38,851 nt of DNA. It comes from Rhodoferax sp. GTDB taxonomy: Bacteria > Pseudomonadota > Gammaproteobacteria > Burkholderiales > Burkholderiaceae_C. Within the stretch, counting starts at the first letter, position 1. Every line of letters begins with the position of its first letter. Below are positions 15,985-24,144 of the stretch, in pieces. The DNA lies in contig NZ_JANXMU010000047.1 in NCBI RefSeq assembly GCF_025354435.1, forward strand, positions 1 to 38,851, given 5' to 3'. Position numbers and translations under genes: made by a program. Below the pieces are notes generated by a model. It searched no databases. It had not been told where the DNA came from and saw only the letters and a program-made list of their open reading frames with translations.

Positions 15985-16056
15985 CAGAGTGTGGAGCGGG
16001 TGGCGGTATCTTTGGCAAAATGGATTGCGCCCGTTCAACTACAGAAAGCGACTCCT

Positions 16057-16893
16057 TTGAAAACACTCAACTTGGTAGGCGCTGGCCGTGTGGGCCAAAC
16101 GCTGGCATGGCTCTGGCAGCAGCAGGGCACGTTTGCGGTGCAAGACGTGCTGACCAGCAGCCCGGCCAGTGCGCGGGCTGCCTGTGCTGCCATCGGCGCG
16201 GGCCGTCCGATAGAGGCATTGCAAGCCATGCGACCGGCCGATGTGTGGATGCTGGCCGTGCCCGACACGCAGTTGCCCCAGGTGGTGCAAGGGCTGGCCA
16301 CCGCGTTTGCCGCATCGTCCGCCCTGAGTGCGCAAACCGTGGCTTTCCACTGCAGCGGGGCGCTGGGCAGCGCGCAACTGGCACCGCTGGTGACCCTGGG
16401 CTGGCAGACGGCCAGCGCGCACTGCATTTTGAGTTTTGCCTCGGTGGAGGCCGCCGTGGCCCAGTTCCCCGGCACCGCCTGCGCGCTGGAAGGCCATACC
16501 CGCGCCTGCGGCCTGCTGCGGGCTGCCTACACCGACATCGGCGCGCGCTGTTTCAGCGTGGCCTCTGAGCAAAAACTGCTCTACCACGCGGCGGCCGTGT
16601 TTGCCACCAACTTCATGCCGGTGCTGCAAAGCGTGGCCGAGGACGCGTGGCGCAGCGCCGGTGTGCCCGCCGAGCTGATTCCCGATCTGCGCGCCACGCT
16701 GCTGGCCCACGCGGTGCACAACATCACCACGCTGGGGCCTGCTGCCGCCCTGACCGGCCCGGCCGCCCGGGGCGACACCGCCGCCATCGCTCGCCAGGCG
16801 GTAGCCGTGAAAGCCTGGAATGCAGAAGCCGGAACGGCCTACGACGCATTGAGCGTACTGGCCCTGCGTTTGGCGGGCCAGCAGACGCGTTAA
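16057..16893 (+). CDS. Rossmann-like/DUF2520 protein
   Basis: Predicted NAD(P)-binding protein of about 278 aa from TTG 16057 (MKTLNLVGAGRVGQTLAW). The N-terminal Rossmann motif is LVGAGRVG. A middle loop HCSGALGSAQL and SAHCILSFASVE, and the helical C-terminal DUF2520 region (LLYHAAAVFATNFMPVLQSV, HAVHNITTLGPAAALTGPAA) match the ketopantoate-reductase-like/DUF2520 family. The longer frame from ATG 15967 would add 30 residues encoded partly by repeat copy B, so the TTG start is chosen. Substrate unknown. Confidence 0.85.
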   Translation: MKTLNLVGAGRVGQTLAWLWQQQGTFAVQDVLTSSPASARAACAAIGAGRPIEALQAMRPADVWMLAVPDTQLPQVVQGLATAFAASSALSAQTVAFHCSGALGSAQLAPLVTLGWQTASAHCILSFASVEAAVAQFPGTACALEGHTRACGLLRAAYTDIGARCFSVASEQKLLYHAAAVFATNFMPVLQSVAEDAWRSAGVPAELIPDLRATLLAHAVHNITTLGPAAALTGPAARGDTAAIARQAVAVKAWNAEAGTAYDALSVLALRLAGQQTR

Positions 16894-17120
16894 TGGACGG
16901 TCTGCGCCAGCACCTCGCGCAGGTTCAAAGCGCAGGCTTGCAGCGCGGTGCAGCGGGAGCGCTGGGCACATTGCAGGCAGGTGTCGGCATAGGCGGGGTC
17001 GCGCAGCAGGCGTTCCGGGTCCACGGTATAGCCTTGGCCCGCCATCAGCCACTTGAAGTCCACCTCCAGCAGCAGATGGCTGCCTTGGTCACCGTGTGTG
17101 TTGCCCATGAGCGTGTGCAT
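16890..17120 (-). CDS. Small conserved-type Cys-containing protein
   Basis: A 76-aa protein with VDFKWLMAGQGYTVDPERLL followed by a Cys-rich end: CLQCAQRSRCTALQAC (CxxC-x5-C-x5-C). I recall Burkholderiales hypothetical proteins with the same KWLMAG-G core, but usually without that many Cys. The four Cys could hold Zn or an Fe-S cluster, which is inference. An AGAAGGACC site supports ATG 17120. It converges on the DUF2520 gene with a 4-base overlap of stops. Confidence 0.7.
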   Translation of the reverse strand: MHTLMGNTHGDQGSHLLLEVDFKWLMAGQGYTVDPERLLRDPAYADTCLQCAQRSRCTALQACALNLREVLAQTVH

Positions 17121-17283
17121 ATAGGTCCTTCTTATCTCTAAATGGGTACGCTGCCCTTGGAATCAATATAGGCAGTGGCGTACGGGGTAAGGCCGGGAAG
17201 TGGCGTGTAAAACCCCTGTCTCTGCGCTCTTAGATCTTTAACGCGCCAGACGCTGTTTGCGATGGCGTGGAACAATGTGCGGC

Positions 17284-17865
17284 ATGCCAAACACTGCATT
17301 CACGCTCCTTGCAGCGGCCGCCCTGGGGCTGCTGTCCACACTGCCTGTGCAGGCCCAGTTGCCCCCGCGCGATCTGGTGGTGGAGCTGCGGCAGATCAGC
17401 GAAGCGGATGCCAACACCGTCAGCACCCAGCCCGCCACCATGCCGCTGACTCCCCAGCGCATCCAGGTGCGCAACGGCGAAAAAGCCACCTTGGCCATGG
17501 GCCAAAATGTGCCGATCCGCTTTGTGCAGGCGGTGGGCTCGGGCCGTGACGGCAGCGGTGTCAGCTACGGCATGGTGTGGATGCAGGCGGGCCAGAGTAT
17601 GGCCGTGCAGCCGCGCTGGCCCGGTGCCCGCCAGCCGGTGCGCATCACCATCGCCGTGGAATCCTCCAGCCTGCAGGCCCCGACCGGTAACGCCGAACTC
17701 CCCAGCCAGGCCCGCGGCCAGCTTGCCACCACCGTCAGCGCGCCCTTGGGCCAGTGGGTCACGGTGGCTGCTACCGGGGGCGGGCAAGCTCAACCCGGCA
17801 GCTACAGCAGCGAAGCCGCCGCCGACACCCGGCAGCTGGTGCAGATCCGCGTGCTGGCTCTCTGA
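17284..17865 (+). CDS. Exported protein of unknown function
   Basis: A 193-aa protein with a signal peptide (FTLLAAAALGLLSTLPVQAQ). The mature part reads LPPRDLVVELRQI, VRNGEKATLAMGQNVPIRFV and ends DTRQLVQIRVLAL, a beta-rich pattern that recalls the short accessory domain of secretin-like outer-membrane proteins. No family is claimed. It is 4 bases upstream of the YceI gene, so the two form an operon of periplasmic proteins. ATG 17284 is preferred over 17257 because it starts the signal peptide. Confidence 0.7.
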   Translation: MPNTAFTLLAAAALGLLSTLPVQAQLPPRDLVVELRQISEADANTVSTQPATMPLTPQRIQVRNGEKATLAMGQNVPIRFVQAVGSGRDGSGVSYGMVWMQAGQSMAVQPRWPGARQPVRITIAVESSSLQAPTGNAELPSQARGQLATTVSAPLGQWVTVAATGGGQAQPGSYSSEAAADTRQLVQIRVLAL

Positions 17866-17869
17866 ACCC

Positions 17870-18439
17870 ATGGCACACGCTGGCTTTTTATCTTTGTGCT
17901 GGGTGGCTGCCTCGCTGTTTACAGCATCGGCCAGCGCCCAGGCGGCTACCTACAGCATCGACCCGGTGCGCACCAGTACTACCTACGAGCTGGGCAGTAT
18001 CAGCAGCGGGCGGTTTGAGCGGCACACGGGCAGCATCCAGCTGGACATGGAAGCCAAAACCGGGCTGGCCGATGTCAGCATTGAGGCCGCATCGGTCCGC
18101 TCGGGCATGGCTTTCATTGATTCCATTTTGGTCAGCACCGAGCTGTTCAACGCCAGCCAGTACCCCAGCATCCATTTTCTGGGCGACCAGTTTGTGTTCA
18201 GCGGCGAGACCCTGACCGATGTGGTGGGCAACCTGACCCTGCTGGGCAAGACGCTGCCGGTGGTGCTGCACGTAAACCATTTTGCCTGCCGGGCACCTGC
18301 CGCGCCAGAGCCTGAGGTGTGCAGCGGCAGTTTCGAGACCACCATCGACCGTACCGACTACGGCATGGACCTGGGTGTCAGCCTGGGTCTGCCCAAGAAT
18401 GTGCATTTGGTGGTGCAGGTGGAAGCGGTGCGACAGTAA
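17870..18439 (+). CDS. YceI-family periplasmic protein
   Basis: YceI proteins are lipocalin-like barrels that bind long-chain isoprenoid or lipid molecules in the periplasm. This one has 189 aa with a signal peptide ending SASAQAA. Then follow TYSIDPVRTSTTYELGSIS, SIEAASVRSGMAFIDSILVS, the hallmark FNASQYPSIHFLGD, and C-terminal TTIDRTDYGMDLGVSLGLP. A Cys pair (FACRAP, EVCSG) could form a disulfide. The start is 4 bases after the upstream gene's stop. Repeat copy C follows immediately. Confidence 0.9.
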   Translation: MAHAGFLSLCWVAASLFTASASAQAATYSIDPVRTSTTYELGSISSGRFERHTGSIQLDMEAKTGLADVSIEAASVRSGMAFIDSILVSTELFNASQYPSIHFLGDQFVFSGETLTDVVGNLTLLGKTLPVVLHVNHFACRAPAAPEPEVCSGSFETTIDRTDYGMDLGVSLGLPKNVHLVVQVEAVRQ

Positions 18440-18444
18440 TGTAA

Positions 18445-18508
18445 TTGCTATTAAATAAGTAGCTACTAGCGTAGATGAAATATGCGCTAGAGGCCTATTT
18501 CGTGCTTA
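18445..18508 (+). repeat. Repeat family 1, copy C
   Basis: ATTGCTATTAAATAAGTAGC then TACTAGCGTAGATGAAATAT and GCGCTAGAGGCCTATTTCGT. Its second half, GCGCTAGAGGCCTATTTC, is identical to copy F at 31509-31528. It sits between the convergent YceI and oxidase genes. Confidence 0.85.
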
Positions 18509-19750
18509 ACCCAGCAAGGCCCGCACATGGTCGTTCAGAAAGCGCCCTTGCGGGTCCAGCTTGCGCCGCAAGGCCCGGAAATCGGCGGCGCGCGGGTACA
18601 GCGCGGTCACGTCGTCGGTGTCCAGAAAATGCATCTTGCCCCAGTGCGGACGCGAGCCAAACCGGCGCAAGATGGCATCCACATCGCGCAAATAATCCCA
18701 GTAGTCCACGCCCGGCTGGCCGGACACCGACAGCGTGATGCTGTCCTGCTGGTGGAACGGGCTGATCCAGGCCGGGTCGCCTGCGGTGAAGCGGTATTCG
18801 ATGGGGAAGATGCAGTTCGTGTGCTTGCTCAGCATCAACTCGCGCACGGCGCGCACCGCCTCTTTGCCGTGCTGTACCGGCACGGCGTATTCCAGCTCGT
18901 GGAAGTTGGGCACGTACTCGATGGGGTAGATCTCGGACGAGTAGGCGATTTTTTCAAACGGCGTGTCCAGTGCCGGGCGGTCGGTGGTGTCGATCACCTT
19001 CATCTCGCACACGTCGGCGGTTTTCGTGGTGGTGGTCCGCGGGGCATCCGCCGTGTCGGCCAGGCAGTACAGCTGGCGGCTGTGCGGCGTGGGGCACCAG
19101 AAGAAGCCGAAATGCCGGTGCGTGGCGGCCAGCTCATCGTGGCGGGCCATGCAGGTTTCGAAGTCGTCGCGCCACACGTGCTCGTGCAGGTGGTAGGCAT
19201 CGGTGACCTGCAGCGTCAGCTCGGAAATCACCCCCAGCGTGCCCACCGAGACCTGGGCGGCGTGCAGCAGATCCTGGTCCGATCCATCCACCACCAGCAC
19301 GCTGCCATCGGCCTGCACCAGCCGCAGCCCGGCAATCGAGGTGGCCAGGCAGCCCAGCGTGGCACCGGTGCCGTGGGTGCCGGTGGTGAACGCGCCCGCC
19401 ACCGCTTGCGAGTCGATGTCGCCCTGGTTCACCAGCGAAAAACCGTGCGCCTTGAGCGTAATCGCCAGGTCGTGGATGCGCGTGCCTGCCGCCACCGTGA
19501 CCTGCTTTTTTGCATCGTCAAAGCTGTGCACGCCCTGCATCTGCGCCAGCGAGAGCAGCAGCCCGCCGGTGCCCACCACCGGCGTGAAGCTGTGGCCCGA
19601 GCCCGCCACCCGCAGGTTCAAGTCGCGCCGATCCGCCTCGGCCACCATCTCACACAACTGGTCTTCGGACGTGGGCGCGCCTTTGTAGCGCGCAATGCAC
19701 GACTGGTTGCCGACCCAATTGCGCCACAGACCGCCTTTTTCGAATTGCAT
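18506..19750 (-). CDS. FAD-linked sugar-lactone oxidase (ALO/GULO-like)
   Basis: A 414-aa flavoprotein of the VAO family, related to D-arabinono-1,4-lactone and L-gulono-lactone oxidases, which oxidise aldonolactones with O2 or another acceptor. The PCMH-type FAD domain has RVAGSGHSFTPVV with His53, the residue that can bind FAD covalently, then GDIDSQAVAGAFTTGTHGTG and SVGTLGVISELTLQV. The C-terminal ALO domain ends with SRPHWGKMHFLD, whose HWGK motif is diagnostic for the family. It has no signal peptide. It is divergent from urtA. The exact sugar substrate is unknown. Confidence 0.9.
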   Translation of the reverse strand: MQFEKGGLWRNWVGNQSCIARYKGAPTSEDQLCEMVAEADRRDLNLRVAGSGHSFTPVVGTGGLLLSLAQMQGVHSFDDAKKQVTVAAGTRIHDLAITLKAHGFSLVNQGDIDSQAVAGAFTTGTHGTGATLGCLATSIAGLRLVQADGSVLVVDGSDQDLLHAAQVSVGTLGVISELTLQVTDAYHLHEHVWRDDFETCMARHDELAATHRHFGFFWCPTPHSRQLYCLADTADAPRTTTTKTADVCEMKVIDTTDRPALDTPFEKIAYSSEIYPIEYVPNFHELEYAVPVQHGKEAVRAVRELMLSKHTNCIFPIEYRFTAGDPAWISPFHQQDSITLSVSGQPGVDYWDYLRDVDAILRRFGSRPHWGKMHFLDTDDVTALYPRAADFRALRRKLDPQGRFLNDHVRALLG

Positions 19751-19792
19751 GGGGACTCCGGTTGAGAGTTGAACTGCAAGAGATCATGCCCC

Positions 19793-19825
19793 ATACGCCA
19801 CCCGGCGTATTCCCGCATCGGCGGG
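19793..19825. promoter_or_regulatory. Tandem inverted repeats upstream of urtA
   Basis: ATACGCC-ACCC-GGCGTAT (19793-19810) is a perfect 7-bp inverted repeat, directly followed by CCCGC-ATCG-GCGGG (19812-19825). They lie in the 163-base gap between the divergent oxidase and urtA, where an operator for either gene would sit. No match to the NtrC consensus (TGCACCA-N5-TGGTGCA) or a sigma-54 promoter was seen here. Confidence 0.5.
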
Positions 19826-19913
19826 CCGCCCCTAAAGTCCACCCATCGCCGCACAAAGCCTGTACCGGCATACCGCGGCGAGCCGGGTTCATTTACTTTC
19901 TGGAGAAGCACAC

Positions 19914-21173
19914 ATGCAACGTCGATTTACTCTCAAGGCGATTACCGCCGCTGTCGCCCTGGCCTCCCTGTCCGTGGTGCCTGCTTTTGCGGCCGACACC
20001 ATCAAGGTCGGTGTGCTGCACAGCCTGTCGGGCACGATGGCCATTTCGGAAACCGTGTTGAAAGACACCGTGCTGATGGCGATTGACGAAATCAATGCCA
20101 AGGGCGGCCTGCTGGGCAAGAAGCTGGAACCCGTGGTGGTGGACCCCGCGTCCAACTGGCCGCTGTTCGCCGAAAAGACCAAGCAGCTGCTGGGCCAGGA
20201 CAAGGTTTCCGTGATCTTCGGCTGCTGGACCTCGGTGTCGCGCAAGTCGGTGCTGCCGGTCGTGGAAGAAATGAACGGCCTGCTGTTCTACCCTGTGCAG
20301 TACGAGGGTGAAGAGCTGTCCAAGAACGTGTTCTACACGGGTGCTGCGCCTAACCAGCAAGCCATCCCCGCGGTGGACTATTTGATGAGCAAGGCCGGTG
20401 GCGGTGCCAAGCGTTGGGTCCTGCTGGGCACCGACTATGTGTACCCCCGCACCACCAACAAAATTCTGCGCGCCTACCTGCTGAGCAAGGGCGTGAAAGA
20501 GGCCGACATCGACGAGAAGTACACCCCGTTTGGCCATAGCGATTACCAAACCATCGTGGCTGACATCAAGAAGTTCTCGGCCGGTGGCAAGACCGCCGTG
20601 GTGTCCACCATCAATGGTGACTCCAACGTGCCGTTCTACAAGGAACTGGGCAACGCCGGCCTGAAGGCCAAGGACGTGCCCGTGGTTGCCTTCTCGGTGG
20701 GTGAAGAAGAGCTGCGCGGGGTCGACACCAAGCCGCTGGTGGGCCACTTGGCCGCCTGGAACTACTTCATGAGCATCAAGAGCCCGGCCAACACCGAGTT
20801 CATCAAGAAGTGGTCGACCTACGCCAAGGCCAAAAACCTGCCCGGCGCCGACAAGCCTTTGACCAACGACCCGATGGAAGCTACCTACATCGGTATCAAC
20901 ATGTGGGCCCAGGCCGTGAAGAAGGCCAACAGCACCGACACCGACAAGGTGATCGCTGCCATGGCCGGCCAGAAGTTCAACGCACCCTCGGGCATCGTGT
21001 CTGAAATGGATGCCAAGAACCACCACCTGCACAAGTCGGTGTTCATCGGCGAAATCAAGGCCGACGGCCAGTTCAACGTGGTCTGGAAGACACCCGGCCC
21101 AGTCAAGGCCGTGCCATGGAGCCCGTACATCGAAGGCAACGCTGGCAAGCCTGACGAACCCGTGAAGAAGTAA
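19914..21173 (+). CDS. urtA: Urea ABC transporter substrate-binding protein
   Basis: Periplasmic urea receptor of the branched-chain amino-acid/urea (HAAT) ABC family, 419 aa. The signal peptide is RRFTLKAITAAVALASLSVV ending AFAAD. Mature sequence starts TIKVGVLHSLSGTMAISE, followed by FGCWTSVSRKSVLPVVEE and LFYPVQYEGEE, which are UrtA-specific and distinguish it from leucine-binding proteins. A GGAGAAG site precedes the ATG. The gene is separated from urtB by about 300 bases that include a repeat and a sigma-54 promoter candidate, so urtA can be expressed at a different level from the membrane parts. Confidence 0.96.
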   Translation: MQRRFTLKAITAAVALASLSVVPAFAADTIKVGVLHSLSGTMAISETVLKDTVLMAIDEINAKGGLLGKKLEPVVVDPASNWPLFAEKTKQLLGQDKVSVIFGCWTSVSRKSVLPVVEEMNGLLFYPVQYEGEELSKNVFYTGAAPNQQAIPAVDYLMSKAGGGAKRWVLLGTDYVYPRTTNKILRAYLLSKGVKEADIDEKYTPFGHSDYQTIVADIKKFSAGGKTAVVSTINGDSNVPFYKELGNAGLKAKDVPVVAFSVGEEELRGVDTKPLVGHLAAWNYFMSIKSPANTEFIKKWSTYAKAKNLPGADKPLTNDPMEATYIGINMWAQAVKKANSTDTDKVIAAMAGQKFNAPSGIVSEMDAKNHHLHKSVFIGEIKADGQFNVVWKTPGPVKAVPWSPYIEGNAGKPDEPVKK

Positions 21174-21184
21174 AAGGATTAGTA

Positions 21185-21278
21185 CACCCCCAGGCTACAG
21201 AGCTTCGCTTCTTTCGCCAACCCCCTTGCAGGGGGCGATACCAGCAGCCTGGCAAAGCCAGTTCTGCGGTATCCCTGG
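21185..21278 (+). repeat. Repeat family 2, copy 2 (urtA-urtB gap)
   Basis: CACCCCCAGGCTACAGAGCT begins the element and ATACCAGCAGCCTGGCAAAG lies in its second half. It is the same element as 2092-2184 in the opposite orientation, about 80% identical by eye. Its position just behind the gene for an abundant binding protein is where REP-like hairpins often protect the upstream message and limit read-through. Confidence 0.8.
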
Positions 21279-21409
21279 AAAGAGAGGGTGCGTGCTTGGC
21301 TTGAGGGTGGGGTGTTTCGTTTGACGTTCAACGGGCACCTCCTTATTTTTTCTCCGGGCGCCTCTTGCTTTGGGCGAGTGGCGCTTTTTTTTCGGCAGGC
21401 GGGGCCTGC

Positions 21410-21425
21410 TGGAACACTATTTGCA
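21410..21425 (+). promoter_or_regulatory. Candidate sigma-54 promoter of urtBCDE
   Basis: TGGAACACTATTTGCA has GG and GC separated by exactly 10 bases, the defining spacing, and matches TGGCAC-N5-TTGCA at 10 of 11 positions. It lies 45 bases before the urtB ATG. Sigma-54/NtrC control is standard for urea uptake and urease genes under nitrogen limitation. No clear NtrC site was found upstream. Confidence 0.6.
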
Positions 21426-21469
21426 TACAGATCTGGTATCGCTTCCATGCTCAACCAACAGGCCGCTCC

Positions 21470-23044
21470 ATGTTGATTCGACGACTATTCTTTGCTGCTA
21501 CGCTTTTGGTAGCTGGTCACGCTTATGCACTGAGCGCTGACGAGGTAAAAGGCTTGGCCATTGGCGAAACCGAGACGCGCATCGAGGCGTTGAACAAGGC
21601 CGTGGTCAGCGCCGACGACAAGACCGTCGCCTTCATCCAGGCCCTCTCCGACGACCAGGTCAAAACCCTGGGCGACAAGGTTTTTGTGGTGCAGGGCGAC
21701 AAGGCGGTAGACCCGATCACGGGTGCCGATGTGGCGCTGCCCGCGGATGCCGAAGACATCATCAACAACAACCAAATGCGCGGCGAGCTGGACAATGCGC
21801 TGGCCGCCGTCAAGCTGTTTTCCAAAGACGACAAGCTGCGTGCCGCGGCGGTCAAGACCCTGCTGGCCGAGCCCGACGAGAACAAGCTGGCGCTGGTGGA
21901 AAAGGCCTTCGCCGCCGAAACGGTGCCCGCTATCAAAGACCAGTTGGGCCTGCTGCGCGGAGCCTTGCTGCTCAACAGCACCGACAAGGCCCGCCGTCTG
22001 GAAGCCGGCAAAACCCTGGCCGACAGCGGCAACCCCAGCACCAAGACCGTGCTGCTGGCGCGCCTGACCACCGAGCCCGATGCCGATGTAAAGGTGGCCC
22101 TGAACGCCGCTCTGGCCAAGGTCGAGGCCTCGCTGGCCTGGGGCGACAAGCTGGGCGCCATCTTCAGCGGCATCAGCTTGGGCTCCATCCTGCTGCTGGT
22201 GGCTCTGGGCCTGGCCATCACCTACGGGCTGATGGGCGTGATCAACATGGCCCACGGCGAGCTGATGATGATCGGTGCCTATGCCACCTATCTGGTGCAA
22301 ACCGTCTTTCTCAAGTATTTGCCAGGTGCCTTTGACTGGTATCTGCTGGCCGCCGTGCCGGTGTCGTTCCTGGCATCGGCCCTGGTGGGCGCAGCGCTGG
22401 AACGCAGCGTGCTGCGCTTTCTGTACGGCCGCCCGCTGGAGACTTTGCTGGCCACCTGGGGTATCAGCCTGATGCTGCAGCAGGGCGTGCGCAGCCTGTT
22501 TGGCGCGCAAAACGTCGGCGTGGAAAACCCGGTGTGGATGAGCGGCGGACTGCAGGTGATGGCGAATCTGTCGCTGCCTTACAACCGGCTGGTGATCATC
22601 GCGTTTGCGGTGGCGGTGCTGCTGGGTGTAGGCTGGCTGATCGGTAAAACCCGGCTGGGCCTGTTTGTGCGCGGGGTCACGCAAAACCGCCCCATCGCCT
22701 CGTGCATGGGTGTCAACACCGCGCGTATCGACACCTACGCATTTGCACTCGGCTCCGGCATTGCCGGGCTGGCCGGATGCGCCCTGAGCCAGGTGGGCAA
22801 CGTCGGCCCCGACCTGGGCCAGGGCTACATCGTGGACGCGTTCATGGTGGTGGTGCTGGGCGGCGTGGGCCAACTGGCGGGCACCGTCTACGCCGCCATG
22901 GGCCTGGGCATTTTGAACAAGTTTCTGGAAGGCTGGACCGGCGCGGTGCTGGCCAAGATTGCCGTGCTGGTGTTGATCATCATCTTCATCCAGAAGCGCC
23001 CCCAAGGAATTTTCGCCATGAAGGGCCGGAGTGCAGAAGCATGA
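21470..23044 (+). CDS. urtB: Urea ABC transporter permease UrtB
   Basis: Inner-membrane permease of the LivH type with the long N-terminal extension typical of UrtB; 524 aa. Residues 1-23 are a signal peptide (RRLFFAATLLVAGHAYALSA). About 24-220 form a soluble, helical, HEAT-like periplasmic domain rich in KTLLAEPDENKLALV-type repeats. Membrane segments begin at LGAIFSGISLGSILLLVALG, then YGLMGVINMAHGELMMIGAY, and end with VLVLIIIFIQKRPQGIF. It overlaps urtC by ATGA. ATG 21470 is chosen because the longer frame upstream encodes a composition unlike a real N-terminus. Confidence 0.94.
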   Translation: MLIRRLFFAATLLVAGHAYALSADEVKGLAIGETETRIEALNKAVVSADDKTVAFIQALSDDQVKTLGDKVFVVQGDKAVDPITGADVALPADAEDIINNNQMRGELDNALAAVKLFSKDDKLRAAAVKTLLAEPDENKLALVEKAFAAETVPAIKDQLGLLRGALLLNSTDKARRLEAGKTLADSGNPSTKTVLLARLTTEPDADVKVALNAALAKVEASLAWGDKLGAIFSGISLGSILLLVALGLAITYGLMGVINMAHGELMMIGAYATYLVQTVFLKYLPGAFDWYLLAAVPVSFLASALVGAALERSVLRFLYGRPLETLLATWGISLMLQQGVRSLFGAQNVGVENPVWMSGGLQVMANLSLPYNRLVIIAFAVAVLLGVGWLIGKTRLGLFVRGVTQNRPIASCMGVNTARIDTYAFALGSGIAGLAGCALSQVGNVGPDLGQGYIVDAFMVVVLGGVGQLAGTVYAAMGLGILNKFLEGWTGAVLAKIAVLVLIIIFIQKRPQGIFAMKGRSAEA

Positions 23045-24144
23045 GCAAAGTTAATTTACCAACCAAAGGCCCGCTGTTGACCCGCACCGGCTGGAGCAGT
23101 TTCATCGTGGCGCTGATCGTGGTCTGCGCAGTGGCACCGCTGCTGAACCTGGTGGTGCCCGCCGACAGCGTTTGGCACATGAGCGACTACGCCATTGGCC
23201 TGGTCGGCAAGATCATGTGCTACGCCATTGCCGCCCTAGCCATGGACCTGATCTGGGGCTACACCGGCATTTTGAGCCTGGGCCACGGCATGTTTTTCGC
23301 GCTGGGCGGCTATGCCATGGGCATGTACCTGATGCGCCAAATCGGCCACGACGGCAACTACAAAAGCGACCTGCCCGATTTCATGGTCTTCCTGTCGTGG
23401 AAAGAACTGCCCTGGCACTGGGCGCTGAGCGGCAGCTTCGGTGCCACACTGTTTCTGGTGGTGTTTGCCCCCGGCCTGGTGGCGTTGATTTTTGGCTTCT
23501 TTGCCTTCCGCTCGCGGATCAAAGGCGTGTATTTTTCCATCATCACCCAGGCCATGACCTTTGCCGCCATGTTGCTGTTCTTCCGCAACGAAACCGGCTT
23601 TGGCGGCAACAACGGCTTTACCGACTTCAAACGCATCCTGGGCGTGCCCATGGCTACCACCTCGATGCGCATGTTCTTGTTTGTGCTGACGGGCTTGACG
23701 CTGCTGGGTTTCTTCTTGTTTGCCAAATGGCTGGTCGGCAGCAAATATGGCCGCGTGCTGCAAGCCATCCGCGATGCTGAAACCCGGGTCATGTTCTCGG
23801 GCTATTCGCCCCTGGGCTACAAGCTCAGCATCTGGGTGATTTCGGCCGTGATGTGCGGTGTGGCCGGTGCCCTGTACGTGACCCAGGTCGGCATCATCAA
23901 CCCCAGCGAAATGAGCCCGGCCAACTCGATCGAGATTGCGGTGTGGGCGGCGGTGGGTGGGCGTGCCACGCTGATCGGGCCGATTTTGGGTGCCTTCATC
24001 GTCAACGGGGCCAAGAGCTGGCTTACCGTGGCCTACCCCGAGTTCTGGCTGTACTTTTTGGGTGCCTTGTTTATTGCGGTGACCTTGTTCTTACCTGATG
24101 GGGTTGTTGGTTTGGTGAAGAAATTAAAGGGAGCCAAAGCATGA
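23041..24144 (+). CDS. urtC: Urea ABC transporter permease UrtC
   Basis: LivM-type inner-membrane permease, 367 aa, about ten membrane segments. Characteristic stretches are AMDLIWGYTGILSLGHGMFF near residue 70, FRNETGFGGNNGFTDFK, and the EAA-like loop around VLQAIRDAETRVMFSGYSP. It pairs with UrtB to form the channel. Start and stop overlap urtB and urtD by ATGA, so the four membrane and ATPase genes are translated together. Confidence 0.95.
   Translation: MSKVNLPTKGPLLTRTGWSSFIVALIVVCAVAPLLNLVVPADSVWHMSDYAIGLVGKIMCYAIAALAMDLIWGYTGILSLGHGMFFALGGYAMGMYLMRQIGHDGNYKSDLPDFMVFLSWKELPWHWALSGSFGATLFLVVFAPGLVALIFGFFAFRSRIKGVYFSIITQAMTFAAMLLFFRNETGFGGNNGFTDFKRILGVPMATTSMRMFLFVLTGLTLLGFFLFAKWLVGSKYGRVLQAIRDAETRVMFSGYSPLGYKLSIWVISAVMCGVAGALYVTQVGIINPSEMSPANSIEIAVWAAVGGRATLIGPILGAFIVNGAKSWLTVAYPEFWLYFLGALFIAVTLFLPDGVVGLVKKLKGAKA

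Noticed and set aside
21485-23005. 506-codon minus-strand frame opposite urtB
   Set aside because: His/Gln-rich antisense frame; UrtB on the plus strand matches its family along the whole length.
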